Assembly (NCBI GenBank): GCA_964007475.1
Contig: OZ023273.1
Span: 67,598,445 to 67,662,444 of the forward strand
Direction of reading: 5' to 3'
From: Hybos culiciformis
Taxonomy: Eukaryota > Arthropoda > Insecta > Diptera > Hybotidae
Length of the DNA stretch: 64,000 nt
Positions within the stretch are counted from its first letter, which is position 1. The number at the start of each line of letters is the position of its first letter. Under the pieces are notes generated by a model, which worked only from the letters and a program-made list of their open reading frames with translations, was not told where the DNA came from and did no database searches. The position numbers and the translations under genes are program-made. Below are positions 38,123-50,285 of this stretch, one piece after another.

Positions 38123-39011
38123 TTAACTGATTTTGTACTTTTGGATCCTTAGAATAATAAAAAGAATTTTAAAATATAAAAAAAATGTCGTTTAATTTCA
38201 AACTCAAGTATGTTTTAGTATCTTTTTTTTTTTATAAGAATAATTTAATCGGTTCTTTTTATTGTGGTCTCAAGAAACAAAATTATTTTTAATTTTTTTT
38301 TACCAACATTTTCTCATCAGGTAAAAATTATTTTTTTCATTATGCGGGTTTTGGTTGAAAATTCTCTCACCCTTTTTTTTTGAGAACATAAAAAAATTGA
38401 ATGAAATTGTAGTGATATATTTTCGACATAATTTGTATTGTTTTTTTATTGTTGAAAATATATTTCGTCCTATTTTGGAAAATACTTCAAAACCTTGAGA
38501 AACAAAAAGGATTATTGAAAAAAGGTCGCATACATAAAGTTTATATTATATTTATTTGATAAAAGATTTTGGAAATTTAAATAAAAATTTTGAAAAAAAA
38601 AAAAAAGAATCAAAACACAATTATTAAATTTTTGTTATAAATTAAATCAGGCTGACCAGCAATATACCCGTTAGGATATTAAATCATAACTTCTAAAATA
38701 CCTTGCAATAGTTTTTAATTATTCTCTCGATTCATACATTGGAGCTCTACCGTTATCCCTCTCTTTATACATAAAATAAGGAAAAATTACAAATTAAAAA
38801 AATTGTTGAAAAGAAATTATTTAAATTCTTTAAATATAATATTCAAATTTGTAGTTTTTATTTTTTTCTATCATTCAAAACTTGGGACCATTTTTGTAAG
38901 GTTTGTAAGCGATAAAAAATTGGATTCTTATCACTAAATATGGGTATAATATATTTTACACTTATTAAAATCAGATATTAACTTCTAAGACTATACACCT
39001 TTTCCCAGTGC

Positions 39012-39112
39012 AATTCAGAAACTATCAATTGTAATTCAGATTAGTCAGTTTAAATTTAGAAGGTATCAATTCTAATTTAGATTCGCCAATTTTAATTCAG
39101 AAAGTATCAATC
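39012..39112. repeat. 41-bp tandem repeat, about 2.5 copies
   Basis: Units start at 39012, 39053 and 39094, each with AATT(C/T)AGAA.(C/G)TATCAATT followed, in the first two, by TAATT(C/T)AGATT. Divergence between units is moderate. Confidence 0.75.
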
Positions 39113-40568
39113 GAGAGCTATTAAGATATAGTTATCAAATTAATCAACATTTAATTAAAAAGTAGGTATTCTTAATAATAAAAAGTAATATTTCTTAAAT
39201 TGTCTTCGGAAAGATGACATCTGTTCTATTAATCTATTAAACAAAAGATAATTATTTGAAATCTAGTCAAAAAATTGTTGGTTCCTTTTCTCTTGAATCC
39301 ACAAAATACCGAACAAACAGTTCGGTTATTTTTAGTAATAATAATAGGCCACACAATTATTTCAAAAATTAATTTCACCCTAACCTAAAAGATTTCTCTT
39401 AGTATTATTTATTTTTAAAAATCCATATTATCCTTTAAGAAACTTTAATTTATTCTAATGGTCAGTTTTTGTCCTTTTTTAATCAATCATTTTTTTTTCT
39501 TCTGTAAATTTATTGCATAAATTTTTAATATTTTATTTTTTTTTTTTACGAAACATATTTAAAAACATAAAAAAAGAAGAAAAACAAGTCAAACCAGATC
39601 CTTTTTCTTTACAGGACAATAATGATATGAAAGAATTTATCATAAAGGTTCTTCTTTGGTATATTAAAATAAGGATATTTATTCTTTGACCATTGGTCAC
39701 TGTGTGAAAGAATCATCACAGGAAAAAAAAGGATAAAATAATATCTTATTTTTTTTTGCTTTTTTTAATTCTTTTCTTGACCGTGTGAAGACTAAAAGGG
39801 ATTAAATTATGTGTGTATGTCTTTAATGTATAAGATTTTTTTTTTAAGGATTTGCTATCTATTTTATTTTTGCATAATTCAATTCATATATTATAAATTA
39901 CCAAATGTCCAGGTGTTCAAAATTAAGAAAATTTAAATTTGTTAAAATTTATAAATTTTACATACCTACCGTTTTTAATTAAATATTTCTGTAAGAAGAA
40001 TTTTTAACCTTAAAACTGAATAAGAGTAATTAAGAGTTCTCGTATAATGTTCTTCCTTGTAAAGTACAACTTGGTCTAAGATAAGTAGTTATATAAATAG
40101 TGATAATAATAAGACGCAAACGTACAACTATACGGAGCTTTAATAGTCTTATAATTTAGTGTCATTACATATTTCTTATTTTTCACAAAATAGAAAGGTT
40201 ACAGCCACTTTCGAGAACTTTTACTGTATACTATTTCCGTTCAACGTTGTGATTTTTGAATCAAAACTTATTATTGCTTTGAATTTACATAATAAGAATT
40301 AATTTTTATTCAAAAGTTATTAAAAACTAATAGTTGTTAATTTGACTACACAAAAACTAAGTATATTTTATTTAGTTTGTATAATTTTGAAATCATGTTA
40401 ATCCAAAGAGGTTTTCTTGCCAAAAAAAACTTATTAAAATATTTTCATACATATTTGAAAATTTCAGAACTTTTTGTCTCATTAATTTAAATTTTTTGCA
40501 TTAAATCTTTAACCTTAAATCTACCTAATTTATAAATAAGTATTTTTTTAATTTTTATTTCTTTCCAG

Positions 40569-41105
40569 CTGTTCAAAGAGGACGAGTACCGCCAACACAA
40601 CCAGGATTAATGCATGGTCAATATCAGCTAGCTAATGGAGATCCAATGGGTTTTAATGGTCATTCTTATTTAAGTTCCTACATTTCACTTTTATTACGTG
40701 CTGAGCCATATCCGACGTCGAGATATGGTCAATGTATGCAACCAAATAATATAATGGGCATTGATAATATATGCGAGCTGGCAGCTCGCTTATTATTCTC
40801 AGCAGTAGAATGGGCCAGAAATATACCATTCTTTCCTGAACTTCAGGTTACAGATCAAGTAGCCCTATTACGTTTAGTGTGGTCTGAATTGTTTGTTTTA
40901 AATGCCTCTCAGTGTTCAATGCCGCTACATGTGGCGCCGCTATTAGCGGCAGCTGGCTTACATGCATCGCCAATGGCAGCAGATCGTGTAGTGGCTTTTA
41001 TGGATCACATTAGAATATTTCAAGAGCAAGTGGAAAAATTAAAAGCTCTTCATGTTGATTCAGCCGAATATTCATGTTTGAAGGCAATAGTTTTATTCAC
41101 AACTG
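40569..41105 (+). CDS. svp: Seven-up/COUP-TF exon: hinge and first half of the ligand-binding domain
   Basis: Encodes [13 protein letters not shown], the family's hinge start, then [20 protein letters not shown] (helices 1-2 region), [20 protein letters not shown] and [19 protein letters not shown] (helices 3-5, the family signature), [40 protein letters not shown] and [16 protein letters not shown] (to about helix 7). It is nearly identical to Drosophila Svp as I remember it. The acceptor is TTTCTTTCCAG; the exon has 537 nt and keeps frame with its neighbours. It ends with the G of an Asp codon before GTAAG. This part is shared by type-1 and type-2 proteins. The ATG at 40610 is an internal Met, not a start. 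Confidence 0.96.
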
Positions 41106-41111
41106 GTAAGT
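41102..41111 (+). promoter_or_regulatory. svp: Regulated 5' splice site deciding type 1 versus type 2
   Basis: ACTG|GTAAGT-like sequence (ACTGGTAAGTT) is a good donor. Used, it joins to 54053 and restores GAT (Asp) in [10 protein letters not shown]. Unused, the same bases encode TTGK. The last base of the shared exon and the donor are therefore under both splicing and protein constraint. Confidence 0.85.
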
Positions 41112-41845
41112 TGCTGGATATCTTATATAAAGATGTCCCAGCCTTACTAACAAAAATTTCAGAAAAACTTAAAACATTCACAAATAATAATAGCTCATTA
41201 GCGCTTAATTCTAATAACACTTCAGCGAATAGTGGTGGAAGCACAAATACTAATGATAGCAATAATTTTAACGATGAACTAATGCTAGTGATAAAAACAC
41301 ATTTAGATGAACAATATTCAGAATTTTTTCAATTAGAACATTTAGATTTAAGATCAGCAACAAGCAATAGGCCACCATCTCCAGCATCGGTTAACGATTT
41401 ACCAGCTTCTACTAATTGTAGTGCTGCGGCAGCAGTTGCTGCAATTATAACTTCTGCAACTGTTTCCCACACTGGCAATACAAGTGGCAGTAATAATTTA
41501 ACTTTATCACAGTCAAGCTTACCAACAGCTTTTAGCCCTTATAATAGCTCAAATGTTAATAATTTAGGTCCAAACAGTTTATCGTCACAACTTAGTGGCA
41601 ATATGACGGACTCACCATTAAGTAATCCTAGTACAGGTAGTATGGGTACATATAATTCGCCATCGTCATCGTCTATGTTTTATCAAACTCCACCACGTCA
41701 TCATCATTCCAGTCCATCTGGATTTGCATCGGCATTTGATCATATGTTTCATCACAGTACTCCATTTTTAGGTCATAATGCTAACTCTGGTGGAGGTCCA
41801 TTCAGTTACTCTCCTTACAATTTTGGCAATCGATGGCAATTATAA
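41106..41845 (+). CDS. svp: Type-2 carboxy terminus of Seven-up (donor read-through)
   Basis: If the donor at 41106 is not used the frame continues for a 246-residue alternative tail. It starts [17 protein letters not shown], in which the Gly-Lys codons are the splice donor itself, then becomes Asn/Ser/Thr-rich with a short Ala run. It ends with [26 protein letters not shown] and a terminal RWQL. I recall the Drosophila type-2 Svp tail beginning with the same [17 protein letters not shown] and having QTPPR, FHHSTPF and a final RWQL, so this is conserved coding sequence, not intron. The product keeps DNA binding but lacks LBD helices 8-12, including the activation helix, so it should differ in cofactor and partner binding. 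An antisense frame at 41050-41262 is a shadow. Confidence 0.92.
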
Positions 41846-44124
41846 TATACGTACCCATTTTTTTTTTATTATGGTGTGATATTTGTGGCTAATTAGTTCT
41901 TCTGTTAGAGTAAAAATTTGATTGCATTTTGCATATTTACTCAATTATTAGATGATCTTCTGCTATTATGTTAAAACTAAGCCATCAAATTTAGTAGAGA
42001 ATGACTACGAAAATGGCGTATTTTATAAATATTTTACTGTGATTTGAGAATAGTTACTCTTTCTGTACAAAATGTTAAATAATGAAAAGATAAAGTTGTA
42101 AATTTTTGTTAACATTTTTTTGACACTTACTTAAGGTTAAAAGTTATTTAAGTAGTTTTATTTAGAAGTACGATTATTTAGAAATTTTAGAAATTTATGA
42201 TATTTTCAAAGAAAATGATTCAGATAAAAATCATCTTCTAAAGTAAATTTGTTTTTTCGAAACTCAAAATTCTAATTTCAAAAACTGGTGACACTAAATA
42301 TTAAAACTAACTACGTTAAAAAAAAATTTTTAATGAGCGTTAAATTAGCGAATTTTGAAATACAAATAAATGCAGATAAATAAATTAATAAGAATTATTA
42401 AGTAGTAATTGCAAATTCTTTAATTAGGGTTGCCATTTATTTACTTTTATAATTTATTATTTCATCTTATTAACTTTTCATGATTTTTATCTTTATCATT
42501 TTATGTTTTCAGTTTTTTTAATTTTTTCTTAATTTAGTTAATTTTAAAATAATTAAATTAATTAACATAATATTATTTTATTTAGCCTAATTTGTTTTAT
42601 TTATTTTTTAATTAAACATATTTATTGCTTATAGAATTATTATTTCTTCAGAATAAAAGAATCATTATTACTAATTTTCCTTTTTGTTGTATTATTTTTT
42701 TTTTAAATACCTATATATTTTACATTGAACATTTTTTTCAGGATTTAGTAAAAAGTCTGGTGTAGTGTAGAAGAAAGACTAGCCAGGGAAGTTATAGAAA
42801 ATAAACTTAATTTAATGAGTGTAATTTTCTTACAATAATCCATGTTTCTTCACTTTTTAATCGTCTTTCTAAAATTGCAGTCTTTTCTTTGAGAAAAAAG
42901 TAGACTTTGTAGTTCAATTTCATTGCTTTAAATTAATATTCAGTTTTATTCGTTAGGGTGAATTTTTACTGTTCTGGGGCTCTCAAATCAATATAAGAAT
43001 TCCATTTGTTAATTTTTTTACTGCTTCAGATGAATATAATAAACAAATATATGTAAACAAAAGTTTTTGCAAAATCTTACGCTTTATGGATCAAAACTAT
43101 AAATAACATGCATACCGTCATACCGTGCTAAAAAATTAAAAGAAAGCACATTTTGTACGGAAAAAAAAAAAAGATGCATTTCTTTTCTTCTTTTTTTTTA
43201 ATTTATGATTAAAACATTAAATTGAAGAACTAAAAATTTTTCATCGCTTGATGATAAAGCATAACACGTATTAACACTATTTAGAGGAAATCATGTAACG
43301 GGAAATTATGTTAACAAGTCTTGTTCGTACTACTAAAATATTCTTCTCAATCAGCTGATAGTTAAGTTTTTCTGCAGTGTTATGTTAAACTGCTTGCTTT
43401 ATAAACAAAATCATGGAAAATACCTTAACTATTTTTTTTTTTTGTTTTTTTATGTTTCTTTTTTTTTAAAGAAGAATTATTTTTTATTTTATATTTTTTT
43501 TTTGCTGCTTTGAAAATTAAATCAATTTTGTGTACTTTTATAATCGCTTTAAAACAAAAATAAAAATCACAAAATATATTGTGGGAGTCTGAAATTATCC
43601 CGCAACTTAGTGGATTTTCCACTAATAACATTGGACACGATTTTTTCTTTCGAGAAAATAAAAAACCAAATAAAGTATGTATATGTGTAGTATATATCTT
43701 TTTAGTTAAACAGATTTTTATTTGAAAAAAAAAATACGAATATCTGTAGTAAATTTTTTTTATTTGATAGGAAACTATAGTAGGTACTTAAAATAAAATC
43801 CGAAGTTTATTTAACCGAAAATGTTTTATGTAGTTAGATAATCATGAATTCTTCTTTCCGGATAAAATAAACAAAAAACAAAATTTATTTTAAAAAAAGT
43901 AAAATTTTGTAAGATCGCAAAAATTAGTGATGTTGTTCTCTTAAGGTCTTAGAACAGAATCATATAGTACACTATGTACTCCTAACTTTTTAGCAAATAA
44001 TAATATAAAAAATAATTTACTGATTCCCTCAACTCTGGAGCAGTTATAATGTATGTAGGTAATGATAAACTTATTATTTTAAATTTGAATAAGAATATTG
44101 AAATTTTATATTTTACTCGTTTTT

Positions 44125-44695
44125 TAGAAATTGAACTAGGTATTGATTCGATCGAATCAATAAATTTTTTGTTTGCTCAAAATCCCTAGTTATTTCCTAG
44201 TTTAGCTGGGAAATTCAATTATTGAAAACAGTTTTTTAGTTTGAAAAGCTAGTTCACATAAAAATCCAGTTCTCAAAATCTAGATTTCTAGGTAAAAATT
44301 TTCAAATTATTTATCGAAAATAGAATCTATCTCAAATCATTGATAACCCAGCTATTTTGGTAAACTAGATTACAATAATGAAAATTTGAAACTAGAATCT
44401 TGTTTTCAAATTATTTTATGCAAATTTTAAGAATTATTAAAATCTAGTTTCTGCAATTATTTTCTATTTCTCCTTGCGGTAGATTTCAATTATTGATACT
44501 AGATTTCAGTTTGATTAGTTAGTTTAATAAATAAGATCAATCGTATAAATTAACGGAAGATCTAACCTTGCTACCTAGGCTGAAATCTAGGTAAATTTTG
44601 GAAGCTGTCTCATAGTGGCAACAAATCTATAGTTGCTCATTCTAGTTTAATGTACTAGGTCCTAGCGAATTTTGGTTTTCTGAGTACATAAAACG
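44125..44695. repeat. CTAG-rich patch, probable degraded foldback element
   Basis: About fifteen CTAG tetramers occur in under 600 bp, in related phrases such as TCTAGATTTC, ACTAGATT, TACCTAGGCTGAAATCTAGG and TACTAGGTCCTAGCG, in both orientations. At 44141-44162 there is a perfect 22-bp palindrome built from TATTGATTCGA. The stretch ends in GAATTTTGGTTTTCTGAGTA, which looks like an element terminus. Boundaries and class are uncertain. Confidence 0.5.
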
Positions 44696-47600
44696 TATGC
44701 GTACGAAGAATATACTAGTGACATACTATCCGTAAAAATAAATTGATTTTCACTTTTATATTTAGCGATTTCGATTTTTTGATCTACAAATTATTTTATT
44801 TACTTTTTTTTATTTTTTATTTTTCACCATAGATTTTCTAAATTTTTTTTTTTTTTTTTTTCAATTTAGTTCCAGATAAAATATCTTTATGGCAATTTTT
44901 AAATTGGTTTCTCTTTTCATCGTATATCTCTATCACTGAAGCTATATGTATGTCGATATTGCATAGAAGGAAGCAGCATAACGTAGCACAATAACAAAAA
45001 CCATTACTCTTTTTGATTTCATTGTAAATTAAGTAAAAAATTCAGATTCCTTTTTCGACGTTTTAATTTTTTATTTTATTTGTAAATTTTCTTTAGTAGA
45101 AAAACTTTTAAAAATGTTATGCTTTTTTTATTTTATTTTTTTCTTAAAGTCACGTTTTTAAGTTTTATGAAAAATGCATAATTTTGTAAACAAAGATGTG
45201 GAAAAATCTATGTCAGTTAACTATTTTTTTTTGTGACTTAACTGTCCTAAAACATTTCATTTAAGAAAGCACTATTTTTATGAATTTATTTAACACCCTT
45301 ACCTATATACATTATATATATATTTTTTTTTAAAGAAAAAGTATAATTTTCATAAGAAATCAATCATAATCTGATTTTAAAAAAAAAACTAGAAAAATGT
45401 GAAAAAATGTGAAATGTTTAATATTATTTTTTGAATGCAATTTCCTATGAAATTGTCCATTCTAAAAAATATTATTTTATGACATTACGGACGAAGTCAC
45501 ACCTCTTTATAATAAATGTTAAAATATAATGGGACTTAATTTTTAACTCAAAACTGTCATAAAAATTAACTGAAGCGTATCACTGTTTGTAGAAATCAGA
45601 AGTCGATGTTATTTATTTTATAACTTTTACGTCCAAAATATATATCAAAGTGAAAGGTTTTCATCATAATTTAATTAGTGCTTTATTCAGTTATTTCTAC
45701 TTTTATTACAAAACTGTATTTAAACAAAATTTTGAAAACTTGATATGTATTTTCGTTTCTTTGTCTTTCTTCCGTAACACAATTTAGATTCCTCTAATAT
45801 GTTCTTGATATGTATGTATATCAATCTATTATATAGGTACTTATATATGTATCTAGAAAGAAGATGTTCTTTAATTTTAATATAAATAACTAAAAGTTTA
45901 AAATTAATTATATCCCTAATACTCGTTCTTTTTACGATATCGAATATGCATCTAATTTATGAGTATGGCTTGGCTTTGAGTATTGTTGTGATTAAAATTT
46001 CCAGCATTTTCTGTAATCTATTTTTCTCTTCGTTAATACTACTACCTAGAACAGTATTCGTAGTGTATTAAACCATTGTTTTAAGAACCTTCAAAACTTT
46101 TTATTGTTGAATTCCTCTTTGATAAAGTGTGATTTTATAGATTTAATTGAAATTATTCTTTATCATCCTCTGAAAAAATATTAACTTTTAGCCTTTAGAT
46201 AAATATATATTTTTTTGTATACAAAAATGTAATAAATTTGAATGAAAATAAAAAAACTTAAATAAATAAATTAATTCCTTAAATTTAATTGATATCTAAA
46301 CTTAATTGACCATTGTTTGCTATGTGAAAAAAAAAGAATGAAAATAAATAAATGATCCAACCGACAACAGAGAGCGAATATAAAAATTTATCGGCAAAAC
46401 AACAATAATTCTAAAAAAAAAATGATATTATTTGTACCAAGCTCAATGTTTTTTTTTTAATTTAAATTAGTTCCAATAAATTTTTTTTCAGTTGCATATG
46501 AAATTTTATTTACTATTTTACTTATAAATTTGAAGTATATATGTACAAACTTATTTAATTCAATTAAAATATTAGACAGAGTGGCTTATATAGAGCAATA
46601 TTTCTATAGAACTTATATATAGGAAAATTATTAAAAAGCTTATTTAAATTTGCAGAAAATACGAAAAATTGAATTTCTTGTTATTTCTACAACAAAAATA
46701 AATTATATTAAAACTTCGCGAATTCAACTTGAAATTTTATTCATTCAATATTATTAAGCTTTCAAGGGTTTTTAATTAATAGGGTTCTTTAAATGTTTTT
46801 TTTTAATTGATACGGAAAGGGCTCAAATTTTAATAAAAAATTGAATTTTTTTTATTGAACATATTTTCGTTGACCTTAATTTCTTAATTTTATTTATTGT
46901 TTGAATTCAAGCCAATTAAGATTCATGTGAATTCAAATAAAATATTTCAAAATATAAAAATTTTTAATAATTTTTTGTTGTTTAATCAGTCAATTTGATA
47001 ATCTCAATTTTTTTTTTTAAAACTCGCATAATCATTAAAATTTAAGAAAAATTTTAAAAATCGTATCATATAAGGTGATTTGAGTAGGGTGTTACCTTCA
47101 ATATTGTATAGACATTCATCAAATTAATTATTATTATGTAAAGTAAAGATATGTATATGAAACAAAATAATGAATATGCTTTGGAAATTTTCATATTCTG
47201 ACTGAATATTTTCTAAATAATTAATAAATAAATTGGGTTTACAAAAATTTGTAAAATATTATTAACATTTTTTAGTTCCCATACCGAGAGCTAAAAATCT
47301 AGAAATAATGTTCAAATATTGAATACTTTTATTATAAAAACAAACTATTTGACAATATTATCCAGTATACTATATGTTCAAGACTTTTTATATGTTCAAT
47401 TGTTATTGCCAACAATTGAATGCCAGCTTAATTTTATTTCGAAAAGAAATTAATTTAAAAATTATATACATATATATAGAATTCAATCAATTTCATTTAC
47501 AAAAAAATATTTCTTTCTTTATTTTTAATTTTTTTTTATTTTTTTCCTTTTCCACACAATAAATGATTAACATATTTTTCATTTACAATGTTTAAATTAA

Positions 47601-47908
47601 AAAAAATAAAAAAAATGTAGCGATGATTTCGTTTTTATTATTATATTTTTATACAATTAAAAATAAAAAAAAATAAAAAAAATGAAGAAAGGAAAAAATT
47701 AAAAATTTCAATATATGATTGAACCGCCAATAAAAATAATGAAACATTGAAAAATAAAGAATAATATAATGTATATTTATATAAATATGTATAATATAAA
47801 AATGTATAAATTAAATTATTGAGAGTTCCAATAAACTTATAACTTTTTTAATTTTAGTAAGATTTGTAAGCGTTCATAGATTTTTTTTTAAAAATTAATA
47901 GTAGATAG

Positions 47909-48234
47909 CAGGTCTGTGGATACGAAGTCGGTACTAATATTTTCTTGTTGAGAGTCGTTGTCGGAAAAATACAGCCGACTCCGACTCCACAATCATCACT
48001 CGACTAAAAATTATTAAATTAAATAAAAATAACACATTTTTATAACTAAATTTAACAACGCAACAATCAAGTGTCTGGCATAGAAATTCAATAAAAATAC
48101 ATTATCACAATTTTTGGTTACTGGGAATATAATAGTTTTGAGATATACAGTATATTACACAAAATCTGTTATATTAAAGAGTCGGAGTAGGAGTCGCGAA
48201 GAGAGTAATTTTGATGACCGACTTCACAGTCCTG
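47909..48234. mobile_element. hAT MITE, 326 bp, perfect 8-bp target duplication
   Basis: The left end CAGGTCTGTGG, followed by GAAGTCGG, and the reverse complement of the right end, CAGGACTGTGAAGTCGG, are hAT-like ends of the CAGGGCTGTGGAGTCGG type. GTAGATAG flanks both sides exactly (47901-47908 and 48235-48242). Subterminal CCGACTCCGACTCC and GTCGGAGTAGGAGTCG repeats lie inside each end. No coding capacity. The perfect duplication suggests a fairly recent insertion compared with the nested pair at 9-10 kb. Confidence 0.9.
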
Positions 48235-48347
48235 GTAGATAGTAATGAAAAATATTAATAATTACATAAGCTTTAAAATTCAGACAAAAAAGTTTTCTTT
48301 TACGTTCTCACACTTCAATTCAAATTTAATGCAGCTGAAGTCTTTAA

Positions 48348-48793
48348 GAGCCCTCGGCGTTTTTTTTTGTTTTATTTTACAGAAAATAAACGGCCGTGAA
48401 AAATGCGACAAAAATTGTACGAAAAACACCTCTACCAGAAAATCACAAAACTATATTTGAATTTTATTTCTGTGCAGAAACTGCAATTTATCAAAAAAAT
48501 TAAAAATTCTTAGAAGTAAATGAAATTAATTAAAAATTGTTAAGGAAATTAAAGAAATTCAAAATTTCACGTCACCAGCCCTGGAGAGCTTCATTTCTGC
48601 GTTTGAGATTTTTGGTTATCTTTTTCCTTTATTTCAGAATCCAAGCAAATATGTTCAAGTTTTTTAAAGGCTAATTTGGGCCAAAAAACTCAAAATTTAA
48701 AAAATCCGCCTCACCTACCTATCACTTCAGTCGAAATTGTATTAACTCTAGAATGAAAGCAAAACCAAGACCCATTTTCCGCATTGAGGGCTC
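48348..48793. mobile_element. TTAA-flanked inverted-repeat element, about 446 bp
   Basis: GAGCCCTC at 48348-48355 and its complement GAGGGCTC at 48786-48793 are flanked by TTAA on both sides (48344-48347 and 48794-48797). A TTAA target duplication is characteristic of piggyBac-type insertion, although the ends lack the usual CCC start. The inverted repeat is short, so chance is not fully excluded. The interior has no recognisable frame. Confidence 0.5.
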
Positions 48794-49828
48794 TTAATAA
48801 AATTTTAAAAATTATTCTATAATATAAAACTACCTACATATATTTGTTCAAATTATTTTCCTATTCTTTGATTTTAAACTTTCATTCGAAATCTTTGCCA
48901 TAAAAATTATTAAAAAATAAATAATAATTAATTTAAATCATATATGTACCTATAAACATCGATATTGACCTATAATTGGGATTTTTTTTTTAATTCATAA
49001 AATACTTGACAATTTAATACAAAAAAAAAAAAATTTTTTTTTTATTTTTAATTAATCAGTTGCAATATTTACCCTCTTCACTCAAAACTGGAACAGCCAT
49101 AGAAATTTAAATTGATGGCTTTCTTTAAATGAATTTTAAATTTATTTAATAAATAAACATGCTCTTTTGTCTCTTTCTAACAACCTTTTGATAAGTTTAA
49201 TAATATTTAACACAAATTGATAGTGTTGTGGTCGAAAAAATATTTTGTTTTTACAAAAATATTAACAAAATATTATTATTAAACAATATATAAGGAGTTA
49301 TAATTTATTTTTGAGGTCACATTGACGCCATTTAAATTGGTTTGATTAAATGAATAATTTTATTTTTTTTTTATTTTGCTTTATTAAATTCTAGGCAATA
49401 AAACTAAATGTATATTAAATTGTTTGAAAATTAATTGAATAATAAACAAAATTATATGTACTAAATATATTATGCGATGACACCCAATATTTTGCAAAAT
49501 ATAATATTTACGTACACATAACCTAAGTTATGAAGATCTGTTATATGCACTTGAACTTTGTCACATAATCATTTAATGTTCTAAACAGGTATTACGGTTC
49601 TAAACTGGTATTTTGTAAATATATTATCATTCTTCACGGCAAGCAATACAGAGTATGCTTTACTCTAATTATCTATAATGATTCTTATTTTAATTAATTT
49701 ATTTATTGTGTGAGTATTAAAATAGAAAGTATTAATCACAAATACCAATGGTTAGTGTTGCATTAAAGTAACGGTCAGTAATAGTTAGTCTATTCTATTA
49801 CTAAAACCCTAACATTGACATATTCTCT

Positions 49829-50285
49829 GCTGAGAATTCTATTAGTCCATGCGCCATTTTCGGGGTTTTTAAACTAAGTCTGACGATAAAGGTTTCGAAA
49901 TACTCTTTTTATGAATCAAAATATCGCACCATTTCACTTAATTCCACCTGATACATTCAACAATTTTTTATATTTTCAAATTTTGTACGACATGGCATAA
50001 AAATAATTTTTTTATTGATTTTAGGCCATGTCTAATATTTTAGTACAAAACTAGTTTTTTTAAAATATTTTTATGATATGGAATATACTGAACACAAAAA
50101 AAACTGTGAATGCAGGAGGTGGAATAAGATCGTGTTTTGAGATGCGTTGGTTGACATACCCATAACCTTCCTTAAAACATCACTTATTATTATCTGAGTA
50201 GTAGAACTGCTTAAATATTCTTCTTAGCTAGAAAAACTATCACTTTTCAGTTGACAATGGCATGTAGACTAATAGAATTCTCAGC
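49829..50285. mobile_element. Foldback MITE, about 457 bp
   Basis: The left end GCTGAGAATTCTATTAGTC is matched perfectly by the complement of the right end (GACTAATAGAATTCTCAGC, ending at 50285). Similarity then continues through GCCATT, and further in CTTAATTCCACCTG-, ACATTCAAC- and TTTTTT blocks reappear inverted around 50112-50135. A target duplication is not evident. Non-coding. Confidence 0.8.

Larger units (their letters stand above)
26974..40568 (+). other. svp: Large svp intron (DNA-binding domain to ligand-binding domain)
   Basis: Bounded by donor GTAAGTT at 26974 and acceptor CTTTCCAG ending at 40568, about 13.6 kb. No exon-like sequence was recognised inside. It contains the tandem duplication at 31.4-31.9 kb, the 15-bp repeat at 33.2 kb, two inverted-repeat MITEs (33.4 and 37.9 kb), the 41-bp repeat at 39.0 kb, (TATA)n and (TTA)n runs, and otherwise unassigned AT-rich DNA. 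Short frames such as 29112-29375, 30270-30476 and 36206-36514 are AT-composition artefacts. Confidence 0.85.

Noticed and set aside
40610..40612. ATG at 40610 as a translation start
   Set aside because: Codons upstream back to the acceptor at 40568 encode the conserved hinge [13 protein letters not shown], so this Met is internal.
41050..41262. Minus-strand frame of 70 residues
   Set aside because: It is the antisense shadow of the conserved svp exon and type-2 tail.
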